Source of the DNA: Alentia gelatinosa
Lineage: Eukaryota > Annelida > Polychaeta > Phyllodocida > Polynoidae
Length of the DNA: 64,000 nucleotides
Assembly: GCA_950022655.1 (NCBI GenBank)
Contig: OX465579.1
Location: 73,543,193-73,607,192 of the forward strand
Reading direction: 5' to 3'
This document shows, one piece after another, positions 23,623-35,125 of this stretch; position 1 is the first letter of the stretch, and every line of letters begins with the position of its first letter. Position numbers and translations under genes: made by a program. The notes beneath the pieces are model-generated. The model did no database searches and had not been told where the DNA came from. It was given only the letters and a program-made list of their open reading frames with translations.

Positions 23623-23978
23623 GTGTGGGACATGGACCCCTGCCGTGGAGCACCGTGAAAACTACCCTACCACATCTAAAAATGGGCCTCTCGCCGTGTG
23701 TCTCACCTGTCGGAGTGGAACGCTTCTCCATGGTCTGACGTCATCGTCGTCAAGGTAACCGACGTGGCGCTGTCGGTAGTCGCTGATCTCGGCTTGGTGT
23801 GGTCGTGGGCCACAGGTCTGCCAGCAGTAGAGGGTGAACTAATAACGCTTCTGCGCCTGGCAGGTCCCAACAGTCAAGCTGACAGATTCCTCGCTCTCAG
23901 AAGCCATCAGTGATCAATTGTCGTCTGCTCGCGTCGGACGTCCGACTTACGCTCGCCGGCCGGAGGTACTTCGCCAAT
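23623..23978 (+). promoter_or_regulatory. Predicted 5' leader of the tachykinin receptor, with uORFs
   Basis: GC-rich sequence begins abruptly after a pyrimidine-rich run ending in CAG at 23,620-23,622, which reads as a splice acceptor, and continues into the first coding exon. An in-frame TGA at 23,880-23,882 and the absence of any in-frame ATG before 23,979 set the receptor start. At least two short upstream ORFs are visible: ATG at 23,632 (8 codons) and ATG at 23,682 (18 codons, containing a second in-frame ATG). A palindromic CRE octamer TGACGTCA lies at 23,736-23,743. The leader boundary is inferred; it could instead be a transcription start region without an upstream exon. Confidence 0.5.
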
Positions 23979-24541
23979 ATGTCGCTCTCCGTGAATGACG
24001 CGGCTGGCGTCGTGTTCCCGAAATCCAACGCGAATATGTCGTCACTACAAGCGTACGTGAAGGTGTTCTGCAATGGCACTTTGGGGAAGATGCCGCTGGG
24101 AAGCCTCGTCGGCGAGGACGGCGCCATCGGTGTAAACATGTCGGGACTTCCGGATGGGTGCTGCATCTGGAACACTTCCGGATGCCCCGGGAACGAGACG
24201 CTGGCGGACGAGGGAAACCCGTACAACTTGGCCTGGTACATCAAGCTCATCTACATCGTTGCCTTCGCAGGAATCGTGCTTGTCGGCGGAGGCGGGAACA
24301 TCGTCGTCATCTGGATCGTCGTGGCACACAAGCGCATGCGCACGGTGACGAACTACTTCCTGGTAAACTTAGCGGTGGCGGATGCCCTGATCACTATTCT
24401 GAACACTCTGTTTAACTCGTACTACATGATGTCGGGGAATAACTGGCCGTTCGGACGAGGTTACTGCAAGTTTTCTCAGTTTATTGCGCCCTGTACCATC
24501 TCAGCCTCGGTCTTCACTTTCATGGCCATCGCCATCGACAG
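23979..24541 (+). CDS. Tachykinin receptor, coding exon 1 (N-terminus to TM3/DR of DRY)
   Basis: This exon encodes residues 1-187 and the first two bases of Arg188 of a class A peptide GPCR. The start is ATG 23,979, with A at -3. The 85-residue extracellular N-terminus has five N-glycosylation sequons (Asn19, 32, 53, 65, 72). TM1 is about 86-115 with Asn107 (1.50). The following loop HKRMRTVTNYFLVNLA is near-invariant in the tachykinin receptor family. TM2 carries Asp135 (2.50), where vertebrate NK1 has Glu. Cys163 starts TM3 and should pair with Cys242. The exon ends in AIAIDR, at the split Arg codon of DRY, with donor AG|GTAAGT. Family role: plasma-membrane receptor for tachykinin neuropeptides, usually Gq-coupled. 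Exon GC content is much higher than in the flanking introns. Confidence 0.96.
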
Positions 24542-24756
24542 GTAAGTCTCAGAAATTACAGATGATTTCATGTCCGTCTATGTTGATATTTAACATCAAT
24601 CTGCAGGTACATTTATATCTGATAAAGAAAGTGCCCCTTTTTCTACATTGCTTGTTTCTATATTGAGTGTTATCTTATTTGTATGCATAAATTATCTAAG
24701 ACGTGTCAATGTTTGTGAATGTTATCTATCCATTTCTGCAGCTGAATCTGGGCATC

Positions 24757-25081
24757 TTCTAGCACCCCTCACATAAGATCTCACACTCTCTAAGTTGTAT
24801 TCTGTACTCTCACTACGCTCTATGGAGAAGAATTCATAACGAAGTAAGCTTAGAGCCTTGATAAACCACTGGCCTGCCTCCCGTGCTAAAGACGTACATC
24901 AATGCAACCAAAGATTCCTATAATCTCAATTATGCCACCTAGCGGGAACACTGGGTGCCAGTGGATTCTCAAGGCTCTAAGCCTAGTTCGTTAAGAATTC
25001 TTCCCCCAAAGAGCGCAGTGAGAATCTTGTACATATTACGACTTAGAGAGTGTGAGATCTTATGAGAGGGGTGCTTCTAAA
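24757..25081. mobile_element. 325-bp inverted-repeat MITE next to receptor exon 1
   Basis: Left arm 24,757-24,875 (TTCTAGCACCCCTCACATAA...) and right arm 24,965-25,081 (...TTATGAGAGGGGTGCTTCTA) are imperfect inverted repeats of ~115 bp flanking a unique ~90-bp centre. It sits 216 bp downstream of the exon 1 donor. No transposase is present. Confidence 0.8.
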
Positions 25082-25922
25082 GTATCACCTAAAGATTTAT
25101 TGTTCTCGACGGCGGCTTTCCGTCTTCAAAGAGTTCTGTTTCATACACGGTAAAATATATTCTCCCCTCCCCCACATCTTGCTATTGCTAGGATGGAATT
25201 GTTGATGTATCACACTGGATTGGACAACCAAAATTAGGTGAGGATACTCCAAGAAATTTTGAAGACGAGCAATATATGTATATGAAGAAATTAGAGAAAA
25301 AGACTGAGCAGAAACAGAGTGGTAGGAACTATTCATAGTGAGAAAATATCTAGACGGGGGGATGAGGGAGAACTAGAGAAGATATAATTATGACACTGAG
25401 ACGGACTGGAATTGAAAATTTATTATCTTCACATGTTTATGAGGTTTTTTTATAAATTGAAACATTTGAAAGTCAAAATTTATGAGTTATATGTAAGTTG
25501 AGAAATTGTTCCTGTCGTATAAAATACATTCTATAAGTATGTATCACGAGGGGAGTATAACGCTGAAATAACATGTTTTTATCAAGAAGATTTGAAAAGT
25601 TGATAATTCCACATGGGGAATTATGAGGCATGAAAAAATATTAGCCTTGAGAGTCTCTTGAGATTAGGCATGATGGGCGGGCGGGTTTGAATTGCTTGAA
25701 CAGCGTCGTGCGGCTGTTAAGTTCCTGAAACAGGCGATAGTCGCGGCATGGTACTGGTGGGTGCCGCGAGGTGTCGTGGCATACAGTCCTCCTCTTCTTA
25801 ATAAAAGAGAATTTTCAATTCACCTCAATTGGTGATAAGGAAAATATATGGAAGGGCAAGTGAGACCGGATGAATTGAAAGAAGAGACGCGTGAGTAGGG
25901 AAGAAACCAGAGCTTTTTTTTT

Positions 25923-25940
25923 GGGGGGGGGGGGGGGGGG
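25923..25940 (+). repeat. 18-base G run
   Basis: Eighteen consecutive G preceded by nine T. A run this long can form G-quadruplexes and is prone to sequencing and assembly length errors. It directly abuts the left end of the element at 25,941. Confidence 0.9.
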
Positions 25941-26166
25941 TGTCCACCAGGCTCCCGACGCGAACCGATGCGCCCCGATACTGCCCTCCCGATACAAAAT
26001 CCATATCGTAGTAAAAAATCATAGAGCTTATCGGGGCAGTTGGTCAGGTTTCTACGATAACACTACCGATGCGGCCCGACGCGCACCGACGCGAACCAAC
26101 GTGAACATATGGTATTTTGTATCGGCTCGCGTCGGCTCGCGTCGGCATTGGTGGATGCCCGGTCTT
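25941..26166. mobile_element. Palindromic element of GACGCG sub-repeats
   Basis: Left end TGTCCACCAGGCTCCCGACG and right end GTCGGCATTGGTGGATGCCC are inverted. Both arms contain CGACGCGA(A/G)CCGA-type repeats and a shared CGATACAAAAT core. The CCACCA terminus resembles that of the larger element at 37.9 kb. It is noncoding. Confidence 0.65.
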
Positions 26167-28473
26167 AGAGTTATGCACTTTGACTGGGAGTGCCAAAGGC
26201 ATTAATTGGGATGTAATGGGTCCCTTTGGTAACTAACTAAAGGTACACATTTTCGGGCATCTTCTGAACCCTATTTGAATTTATCGGTGAGGCGAATAGT
26301 CGACACGGCATATTTATCCCCGTTTCCGCCTGACGAAAAATGCGTATTAAGGGGGTGTTCCACCAGGCCGATTTCTCACCCGATCACTTATTCCTGGGCC
26401 TTTAAGAGGCAGGTCACATATTGTAATGTAGTTGATTCTGTGGCTGATGGTGCCAAAAGCCATGCTCGGTGGTCAAGATCGTCAAGTGGAAATGCAGGAT
26501 AATGCTTTCAAAAGACTAGACTTAGAGACCCTTTCTGTGATAAGCAGTGGCAGTGAGCCTTAGTTTGCTGGCACTTTTGTGCATTTGCGGATGAGCCCTT
26601 CAGAGAGGTTGCTATCTAATATGCGCTGGAACGATTGACAGGTAGCAAACGGCTTGTTTTCAAACGTTTATTGATTTCTCATTGAGAGGGTTCCGGGGGC
26701 GAAACCAAATAATACTGCTAGAGTTGTGCAGGTTAATCGTATAGAGTTACATTTATTCCGGTCTCACGGGAGACCCCAAATGTACATTCGGTAAATAGAT
26801 CCGTGTCGCATAACGTCATCAATCTCCTCTTCCTCTTAATCCACACACCCCTTGAGTATAGTCTCTACATCTGTTAATCCGATAGTGTTGGACAGAGCAT
26901 CACTAACGACTGCAAAGACCTTGTCCCTGAGGACTAATTACCTTCTGAGTGCCTTTCCCTATCAAGGCTCAGAGCAACTCAACTTATTCTCCATTTTTTC
27001 TCACCCGTCTCACGGTGAAAGGGTAACTCTTCTTTTAAAACTTTTTTCCGTCGAGAAATAGTTAGAATACCACTTTGAGAGGTGCAGGCATCTCAGTAGT
27101 ACTTCTCCTTATATTTTTCCCAGGACCTTACTTCCAAATGCTTGTGGGATTTCTTAGTGCCACAAAATATGATACCGCTATCTTGCTTTCACCATGTCTT
27201 TACTGCATGTCTATTCGTTGATGCCTGGCTCTGTCATCAATTACGAATTCCAGAAAAGTCACATATATACATATATACTTTCTGCAGTGATATCCTAACC
27301 TGTTGAAGAACTTCGCTATTCTAGAGGAATCCCATGATTAGCATATTCTCATAACTGGTGCAAGTAAACCACAGTCCTATGAATATGGAGTACCACAAGG
27401 TTAGGCGATGGGGCAGGTACCGTCTTTTAAGTGACTATTTATGTTGGGTTTTTTAAAGCTTTTTTTGTTTTAACTTTTTGAAAAAGACAATTTTATTGCT
27501 GAATTGGTTTGTACGTCGGGAACTTCGAGTTATTTATCCCTGAAAATGATACAAGTGATTCAATAGAACAGAAAAATTGACTATGAACAGCGAACTTCAT
27601 GTGAACTGCAGACCGTAAAACCAGTAAGCAAATGTAATATGAAAGGTGCAGAACTTAAAGTAGTACATAATTATAACCCAAAAGTGTAATTATTGATGTT
27701 ATTTTTAATCATAAAGTTAAAGAAACACAGACAGAGACAAACTGAAACTGTACATTCAGGGAGATACAACTCTGGAATTTCTTCAGAACTATGAGTTATA
27801 CATAAGCCTCAAATTACCTCCCGCAAAGTGTGAAGTCGTATTTTTTAAATATGTCGTGAATCTAGGTGATACAATAGCTTACAGAGTGACATGAGCTGAG
27901 CTACACTGATAGGGTGAACCGGGGGTTGATTGCAGGGAGGACAAGTGCTACCTGGGGAATGGTATGTACATACATATGCGGCACAGGTAGTCCCGTGTAG
28001 ATCTCCGAAATATATCCACCTTTTTCTTATCCCAAAGGACATCACGTACAGTTCCATTCAACAAAGCATTTATGGCCACTGCGTATACCTCATTATCTAT
28101 AAGATCCAAACACTTTCAGGGCTTCGTTGCAAGCACCCCCAGATGAGGCTTTCCTAGTACCCAAACAAGAGGCCTCTCTCGTAGATCTTCTATAAGGTAG
28201 TCACATGTGTACCCATCGTCAAACTAAATCCTGGATAAGCCCTTGATAAGGACACTTAAACGTCAATTACAGCTATTACAACTAAAGCATACTGCTCAGA
28301 GCATAAAGCATAACATGAAAAATCTCTCCGATCTTTGTCAAAAGCAAGAATGTAACTCTTTGTTGAATATGTTACGCATTTCTCGCATTTGAGAAACCCG
28401 AGTTAGGTGAGAACACACTCCCTAAAGTGGAACACGCTACCATAGCCAAGCTCAACATGCGTGCATATTATAT

Positions 28474-28488
28474 GCACCCCCTAGTGGC
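28474..28488 (-). promoter_or_regulatory. CTCF-like motif
   Basis: On the minus strand the sequence reads GCCACTAGGGGGTGC, a close match to the CTCF core consensus CCASYAGRKGGC/CCACTAGGGGGCGC known from bilaterians. Occupancy is inferred only. Confidence 0.4.
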
Positions 28489-28533
28489 TTCATTTATTAT
28501 ATAAGAGTATAGCTCGACGGAGCAAGTGACACA

Positions 28534-28590
28534 GCACGAGGGTTCATCCTGAGATTAAGCCTGACAAATGGAGGGATGAATCCCGAGTGC
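28534..28590. repeat. Short imperfect inverted repeat
   Basis: GCACGAGGGTTCATCC pairs with GGATGAATCCCGAGTGC across a ~24-bp loop. Origin unknown; perhaps the remnant of a small MITE. Confidence 0.45.
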
Positions 28591-29399
28591 ACGGAGGGGA
28601 AGGGAGAGTTCAGTCTAAAGGATCCGAGCGGGGCTATGGCAAAATTCCTATCAGGTCTTCCATAAATAGGGGATGAGTGTGATACTGTCCTGACAAGCGC
28701 GATGGCGTTTAATACATAACATGGTTGATATTTCTTACCTAAAAGGTCTCCCCATTAAAATGTAACATTAGACCAAGCCATGTTCAAGGAGTTTTGAATT
28801 ACTATATTTTATAAAACTACTTTTCATATCTAGAAAATATAATTCAGAAGGTACGCACTATGCCCATACTATGCATATGAATGGAAATGCAGATAATAGG
28901 AGCTAATTCACCAGAAATTTAGTGTGATGTGTGCGTTGCATAAATTATAGGAGAAAACACTGATCGTGATCTAGACTACGGAAATAACCGAGAAAACTTC
29001 AAATATATTCCAAATAATGGATAAATCTGAGGAAGTTACCAAACAGTAAATACTTATGATAATCACCTAAAGATCTGTATCGGATTCCATCCTATGAGGT
29101 AAATGATGATTTTCCTCTGTAAATTATATCCTCATCCATATTGAGGAGATTCCTATTATTTGGGGGTTACTTTAAGATCCATTGGACTAAGGCAGTGGAT
29201 TTGTTAGGCGACCCTTATCATGTGAAACGAGGATAGTACCTAATGAGATCCAGGTTGTGAATGAGACAGGAACATGTGGCTGGATCATCTTCTGACCGGT
29301 CACTCACATAAAGAACACAACACATTTATCATCGCCTCCTGAAGTGCTTCACAGGTTACCTGATGTGGTGACACGACCAGCTGCATGGGGACAAAGCAC

Positions 29400-29513
29400 G
29401 AGCAGCCAATCAGAATCAAGCAACAACTGACATGCGCCATCATATCTTTAATATTCAAGATGGCCGCCGCTACTGTCAAATCGACGACTCGACGCAAAGT
29501 GCGGAAAGCAGAA
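29400..29513 (+). promoter_or_regulatory. Promoter-like patch with ATGGCCGCC start
   Basis: AGCCAATCAGAATC (CCAAT box, 29,404-29,417) is followed by CATGCGCC and by CAAGATGGCCGCC, a YY1/initiator-type motif overlapping an ATG at 29,460. From that ATG 18 basic codons (AAATVKSTTRRKVRKAE) run to a possible donor GTAATT at 29,514. It may be a real first exon of an unseen transcript or chance; no downstream exon was found. Confidence 0.25.
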
Positions 29514-29685
29514 GTAATTCCGTAAATAACATCATGATTTCTTGATACAAGGGCTAAACTTGAAATATGTTGAGAATAAAATGTTAATGGAGTACTTACT
29601 TACAGAAGATTCACCGGAACAGATAATATAGTAACAACGTTACGTATTATAGCTATGTAGCAAACCAAACCTCTACCGGAGAGTG

Positions 29686-29815
29686 TATAAATAAAAGCAG
29701 CTCTGTTATTGGATGACGTAAAATGCTCTCGTCCAATCATAATCGATCTGTGGGTGCCAGGAACCGTATGTACTGGACATGGCGGCGACGCCCAGAAAGA
29801 CGACCAAATTCAAAG
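29686..29815 (+). promoter_or_regulatory. TATA/CCAAT promoter-like patch with short ORF
   Basis: TATAAATAAAAG (29,693-29,704), an ATTGG and a CCAAT motif, and GGATGACGTAA lie upstream of ACATGGCGGCGACG. The ATG at 29,779 opens AATPRKTTKFK to a possible weak donor GTTAGA at 29,816, or stops two codons later. It is 265 bp downstream of the similar patch at 29.4 kb. Confidence 0.25.
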
Positions 29816-32800
29816 GTTAGAAATGGCTAAATTAATATATAATCAGTTAGATTGTTCCCGACAGTATATCATATATACGAACCAGCGAAAAAAGTATGGA
29901 AGGCAACGTTTAAGTATCGACCATAAATATACACAATTAAAACCCGTGAAAGTGGTGCATAAATATAAAACATCAAGATACGAGGCTACAAATATAACAT
30001 AATGGGCATGCTATAGCATAAGACGATCGACAACCAGCTCGCAAAATGTAGACAAACCGTTGACGTCACAAGGTCGTCAAGGAGAATGATAGCGAAGGGT
30101 TGAAGCACAGACGACGAAGATCTGGTGGGAGTATGAGCGGCGGAGTTATAATTCAAAACCAGCCCGAGAATAAAACCTGTCTTAACTTCGTGAATGTTAA
30201 ACGCCATTAGAATATTAAAAATGTGTGTAAACTCACGAAAATCCAGTTATCATGACGAACTGCCAGGACCTGAAGCTGGGAGACTCCCAACGCGTCCACG
30301 TTTGCCGATGACAGGCTGAGACCCGGCAGTTTGCTCCCGCGAGGCTGGCTTCAAGTTTTAAAATCCATTCGATGCAGCCGTTGATATTTATGTTAATCTG
30401 AATATCTCACACAGATCAGAATATCGTGTTTCACGTCGTTATCTACCTACCGAGTTTCTCAAGCACATAGGGCCACAGTGAACTAGAATTGCGCTCGGAC
30501 ACTTAAGTGCGCAATAGTGAGATTCACGTGTATACAAATACTCAAACCTGTTATTTTTTTTGCACATGCATAGTCTGATTTACTTTATCTTTCATGATTC
30601 ACTTCTAGCCATGCTGAAAACGAAATCTAGAACTGTTTTCCAATCTCCTTGCCCTGAGATCAGCCTCCGAGACTAAAATACACTAGTTGATGGCAAAGTA
30701 CCTGTGTCACGTGAAATAATAGACGCCATTAGTCTGTAGTTCATACCGTTCTCGCCAGGGCAAGGAAATGTATTTCACATGGACAGTGGTATGCGAGTCC
30801 TAGTCTAGTGCCGAAGTCGCTAATCCTAATATGTAAAACCAACAATGGTATCAACGAAGTGTGTCTTGTCAAAGCAGAATGGTCAGACTGTAAAGCCTTA
30901 AAACTTGTGTGCAGCTTTTTACTGGAGGTTCTAACGGTGTTTTGAATTGTTCAGATCCGATCATTAGATCTGTAGTTATTATTATATTATTGTATAGGTT
31001 ACTTATTCATGTTGAATTCTAGTTGGTTGCAAATGCAGAGTGATGAACTAGGACTTGTGACTGTTAGGAATGAATCTGTATTTTTTATATCTCCAATCAA
31101 CTGGAAAGGCTCTGAGGCCTATACACACAAAAAGCTACTTTGTAATATCAAACGGAACGGAACTCATATCAACACAGTTATGAGCAGTTGAAAAGTGTCC
31201 GACGTTCGATACTAACCCGCGATGGTGTCGGCAGCGGTTTACATTCCCAACGTAAAACAATACTAAGAACGTGCTTGGAAGTTCAGTTGGAACAGATATT
31301 GATAGGTGCAAGCACCATGAAAGATCTGCTGGGAGAGTTAGCGGTAGCCATGATGTCACACAGTAACTTTTGGACAGGTTCCAGCCTCACTTTTCAACGT
31401 TGTCGCAAAAACCACAGTACGAGTACATGATGCTGTGCCTGTCGACTTTGACAATGGTGTTTTGGTAAATATTTAACCATTTCAACCGTTTTAAGGATAT
31501 ATAATAAAAAGAATACAGTCCAGGCTTCAATTGACCTTGAATGTTACTTGGTCCTTGTCCTTATTTTACGTAAAACTAGCGACTTCGTCGATTTGTACTT
31601 AGCTACCACCTCTGAGCGCCCTGATCATAAGAGAAAAGGTATTTCTGCCAATAGATCTACACAAAAGAAGAACAGATTCTAAGCCTAAGTTTGGTTCACT
31701 ATGTCTCTATGTGCGGGTGAGTCTTCAAGCGGATATCACAGAAATTTACACCTTTTATATGTGGTAGGTAATCAGGCCAACGACCGCGTACCATTCAACG
31801 CCCACGAAGCCTAAGACAGTATTTGCCTAATATTCTTATATACCTTGAAATATTTGTAAAAATGACAATCGGTTGACCTCTTATATGTGAGGTAGCCAGG
31901 TCCAACTGATTAAGTAAGTTCAACTCTTATGCTATCTTCATGCATCTAAGCTTCGATCTGATTAGTTTAGGCGGTGCCACATGGTCAACCTTGGTACGTC
32001 ATCTGATATGGATATCCACATGAATGTTTATAGTATTCATGTTTTTCAGCACAATAGTCACTTCGCGGCTTTAACGCAGCTATCAAAACGTTGGATGTGG
32101 GCTTATACGTGTATCTGATACCCTGCCAAATGATAGACAGAAACATACTGGATACCTGATAGTTCTATCAATCCGGGGGACGCTAATTGACAAGCATTCC
32201 CTTTAGATGTCTCTGAGAAGGGACACTATAGATACATTTCTGCACAAAGGTCTTCAGTCCAGGTATCATTTCTACTAACAGGACAGCTACTCTGAATATA
32301 TTGGGCGTTCAGTATGCTGGTATGAGATCATATGACAACGCGACAGTAGCCGACGCTGATTTAAATGCCATCCACATCACGTTCACTAGGGTAACCAATG
32401 CATTGCTGACCTTGAGGTTGACAGAGGTCAATGGGAATTAAGTCCGTAACCGACACGATTACAAACCAGCCGTCCTCCACCGCAATTCACTCGGGGATAT
32501 TGGTTGTTATTAGTGGCCGCTACCAAGAAGCCCCAACAACCTCCGCCACCAGCACCCAAGCGGAAATAGACCCAGAGGTCGCCAATGGGCCCGTCAACAC
32601 TGATTTCTATGACGTCCGGTAGAGGGCCTCTGGGACTGAGCCAGGTTGCCACTCCGATGAAGACTAACTGGCTCAACGCCAAATTCCGACCTGCGAAATC
32701 CGCCGGAAATTGGCTGAAACAACGGAAAACCGCCAACAACAGAAAACCCGCAGGGGCTTTATCAGCTACGTTTTTGAGATATTATTCTTTTTAGCAATCA

Positions 32801-34655
32801 TTTTCTCAATTGGAACTGTCTGGCTTAAAACCAGATTCATTAGGATTGAAAGGTACTTGTTGTCAATATTGTTGAGGTGACATCACGCCGACTTGATAGT
32901 TCTTGGCCTTCCAGTTATTTGTGTTTGACCTGGTTTGAAAATAGTGAACAAAATATAACACCAATTTACCATAATTGGAGACCGGCCTCTTTTGATATAC
33001 AATTTTGCTATTTACTTTGTCGTTCATCATCGAATAACTCCTAGAGGGTTATATTGCGCATTTTTTAGGTGCGATAAGTAAAGTAGTATTTCGCATAGAT
33101 TAGGTAAAGGATATTTTCTTAAACCTGCTAGCAACATACACAAGAGACTGGCCGAAGCACATGACGTGAAGTCAATGTCCCACAAGAATTTGAAAAATGT
33201 CTTATTTGTATGAGGTATTTCATTAAATACATGTCAGATAGAATCAAAATACAACATAATCTTATGTAGCCTACGGTAACTGTATGTACATGTACATTGA
33301 TAATTCAAAAATACGTATGGTAATTGCACATGCATGGTGATTACACCATTATAGGATATTGACCACCTTCTATGATATCCTGCTGGACCATTTGAAATCC
33401 TAGAATAATGTCACACCCTGCAATCAATTCAAATAAAGATTTGTATATAGGAACCATCATTGACGTGTCTAACGGTTGGGATAACTCCCCCAACCACATT
33501 AACAAAGTTCCCACATTAACAAGTTCCCGCTGCAGGGTTAAATAAAAAGATGAAGACATAGTGCCTTGTGATATGAGTCAAGTCCATTTTAACCTGCTAA
33601 TTATATATAACCTGCAGCGTAGCGATTTGCGGACGATCCGCCGTCGTGTGAAGGTCAGCGTAGAAATAATTGTTAAGTGCCGCATTCTACGCAGCGATGC
33701 GGCTATACGACTACGACGCCATCTGGTAAAAAATCTGGAGCAACGTTAAGGTTTTCGTAAACGTTGAGCCCTTTGACATGGTAGATGGCGTTTCAAGAAT
33801 TGTTTGATTAAAAATAAGGGTCTTTACTATAGTTATTGTAATCTCTCCTAACTCTGGCGAATCACTTTTTTAGGCACGTATATATTACAAGGCAAGGTTT
33901 ATTGCACCCATTTCAAAACCATACACCTCACAGGGTCTTTGTCAGAGCCAATTCTGCTGAGGTTCTATACTCGAACACAATATCTTTGTCTATATTGTAG
34001 GGTTCTATTTCTCTTAGACACCTTTCCCCTGCAGCGACATAGACTTAGACTTAGTATGGAGACTAGGTGGGTAATAAAGGGTTTATATATACAAAAGGCA
34101 GCTCCTAAAGCATAGATATGACTGCTTAAAACTACACTTTCCATATACTACTACATAGCTTCCTTCTGACCACTTTTTTGTATTCAAAGGAATTAATCAA
34201 CGTACAATAATAGCTTAAGATGGGGTTCTTCCATATTATATACTCGTCATTATATACAAGTCAATGACATCAGACATAGCACTCACACAACACATATTGG
34301 ACATAAATACTGACAGTCTTGGATCTAATAATCCAACCGGTTCACATAGAGTCCCTTTGTATATGGCACTAAGGCAGCCCATACCTAATTGAAACGGACT
34401 CTCTGCGCTACAGTCGGTATGATTTGCTAAAGGTTCCTCTGAAATACACATATGGCAGATTTCTGTTTCGCAGAGAGGAAGCACTCACAACCTCTTAGAT
34501 ACAGGGCAGTCCCCATACCTCTAGTTCAATTCCTGGTGGTTCTTTGGGTTATTTGTCCACCATTATTCCAACAGCAACGTGTGTGAAATCATTCTGATAT
34601 TAAGGGGTGGTATCTAACATAACCTTTTTAAAAGGTTGCCTGTCAGTCACTCTTA

Positions 34656-34917
34656 TCCGCTCCTCGCCCACCGCTTATCGCCAACCGCCCATGCTCATCA
34701 CCCACCTCCTACTGCCCCCAACTCGCCACCCATCGCCCTTCGCCTGTTGCCCGCCACCCATTGCTCGATGCCCGCCGCCCGTCGCCCGTTGCCCGCAGTC
34801 CGCCAAACATCATCAGCTGCCCGTAGCCCACTGCCCGCCAAGCATCGCCCGCTGCCCGTCGCCCGCTGTCCGTCACTCATCGCCCACGCCCGTCGCCCGC
34901 TGCCCGTTAACCGCCGC
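34656..34917 (+). repeat. C-rich heptamer minisatellite
   Basis: About 260 bp of degenerate tandem CCCGYYG heptamers (CCCGCCG, CCCGTCG, CCCGTTG), some expanded to 10-mers. All three frames on both strands stay largely open because a 7-nt period cycles through frames, so the Pro/Arg-rich open frames here are artefacts. Confidence 0.85.
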
Positions 34918-35030
34918 TATTGCAGCGTCTCCGAATAAGCAGTTTCCTCCGTAGCCGCTATCGGCTCCGGACAGAGATGCAGTCACGCGTGACGCATAGG
35001 ACTTGGCAGTCGTGACGCATGACGTATCAC

Positions 35031-35125
35031 TGACGTCATTAATGCACTGGCTGTCTGGCTCCTATACTAGCAAACCCGTTTAAGTCTCCTGCCTTTTAAG
35101 AGCATTTCCGTACACCCTGACGTCA
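35031..35125. promoter_or_regulatory. Pair of CRE octamers
   Basis: TGACGTCA occurs at 35,031-35,038 and 35,118-35,125, preceded by TGACGCA/TGACGTA half-site variants from 34,988 on. Binding by CREB/ATF-type bZIP factors is inferred from the motif only. Confidence 0.35.

Larger units (their letters stand above)
25082..28473. other. Intron 1 segment without a gene
   Basis: AT-rich intronic DNA apart from the G run and palindromic element at 25.92-26.17 kb. Short open frames are not supported by similarity or splice context. Confidence 0.4.
28591..34600. other. Intron 1 segment without a supported gene
   Basis: Contains the two promoter-like patches above, a CRE octamer (30,061-30,068), a moderately GC-rich patch (32,425-32,760) with short frames on both strands that I do not recognise, and CG-rich sub-repeats (33,612-33,725) resembling a foldback remnant. 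Confidence 0.4.

Noticed and set aside
23910..23978. N-terminal extension of the receptor frame upstream of ATG 23,979
   Set aside because: The extended frame begins with GTG, not ATG, and an in-frame TGA lies at 23,880; in an animal gene the first usable start is 23,979.
34607..34954. Long Pro/Arg-rich open frames on both strands
   Set aside because: They come from the CCCGYYG heptamer minisatellite, whose 7-nt period keeps several frames open.
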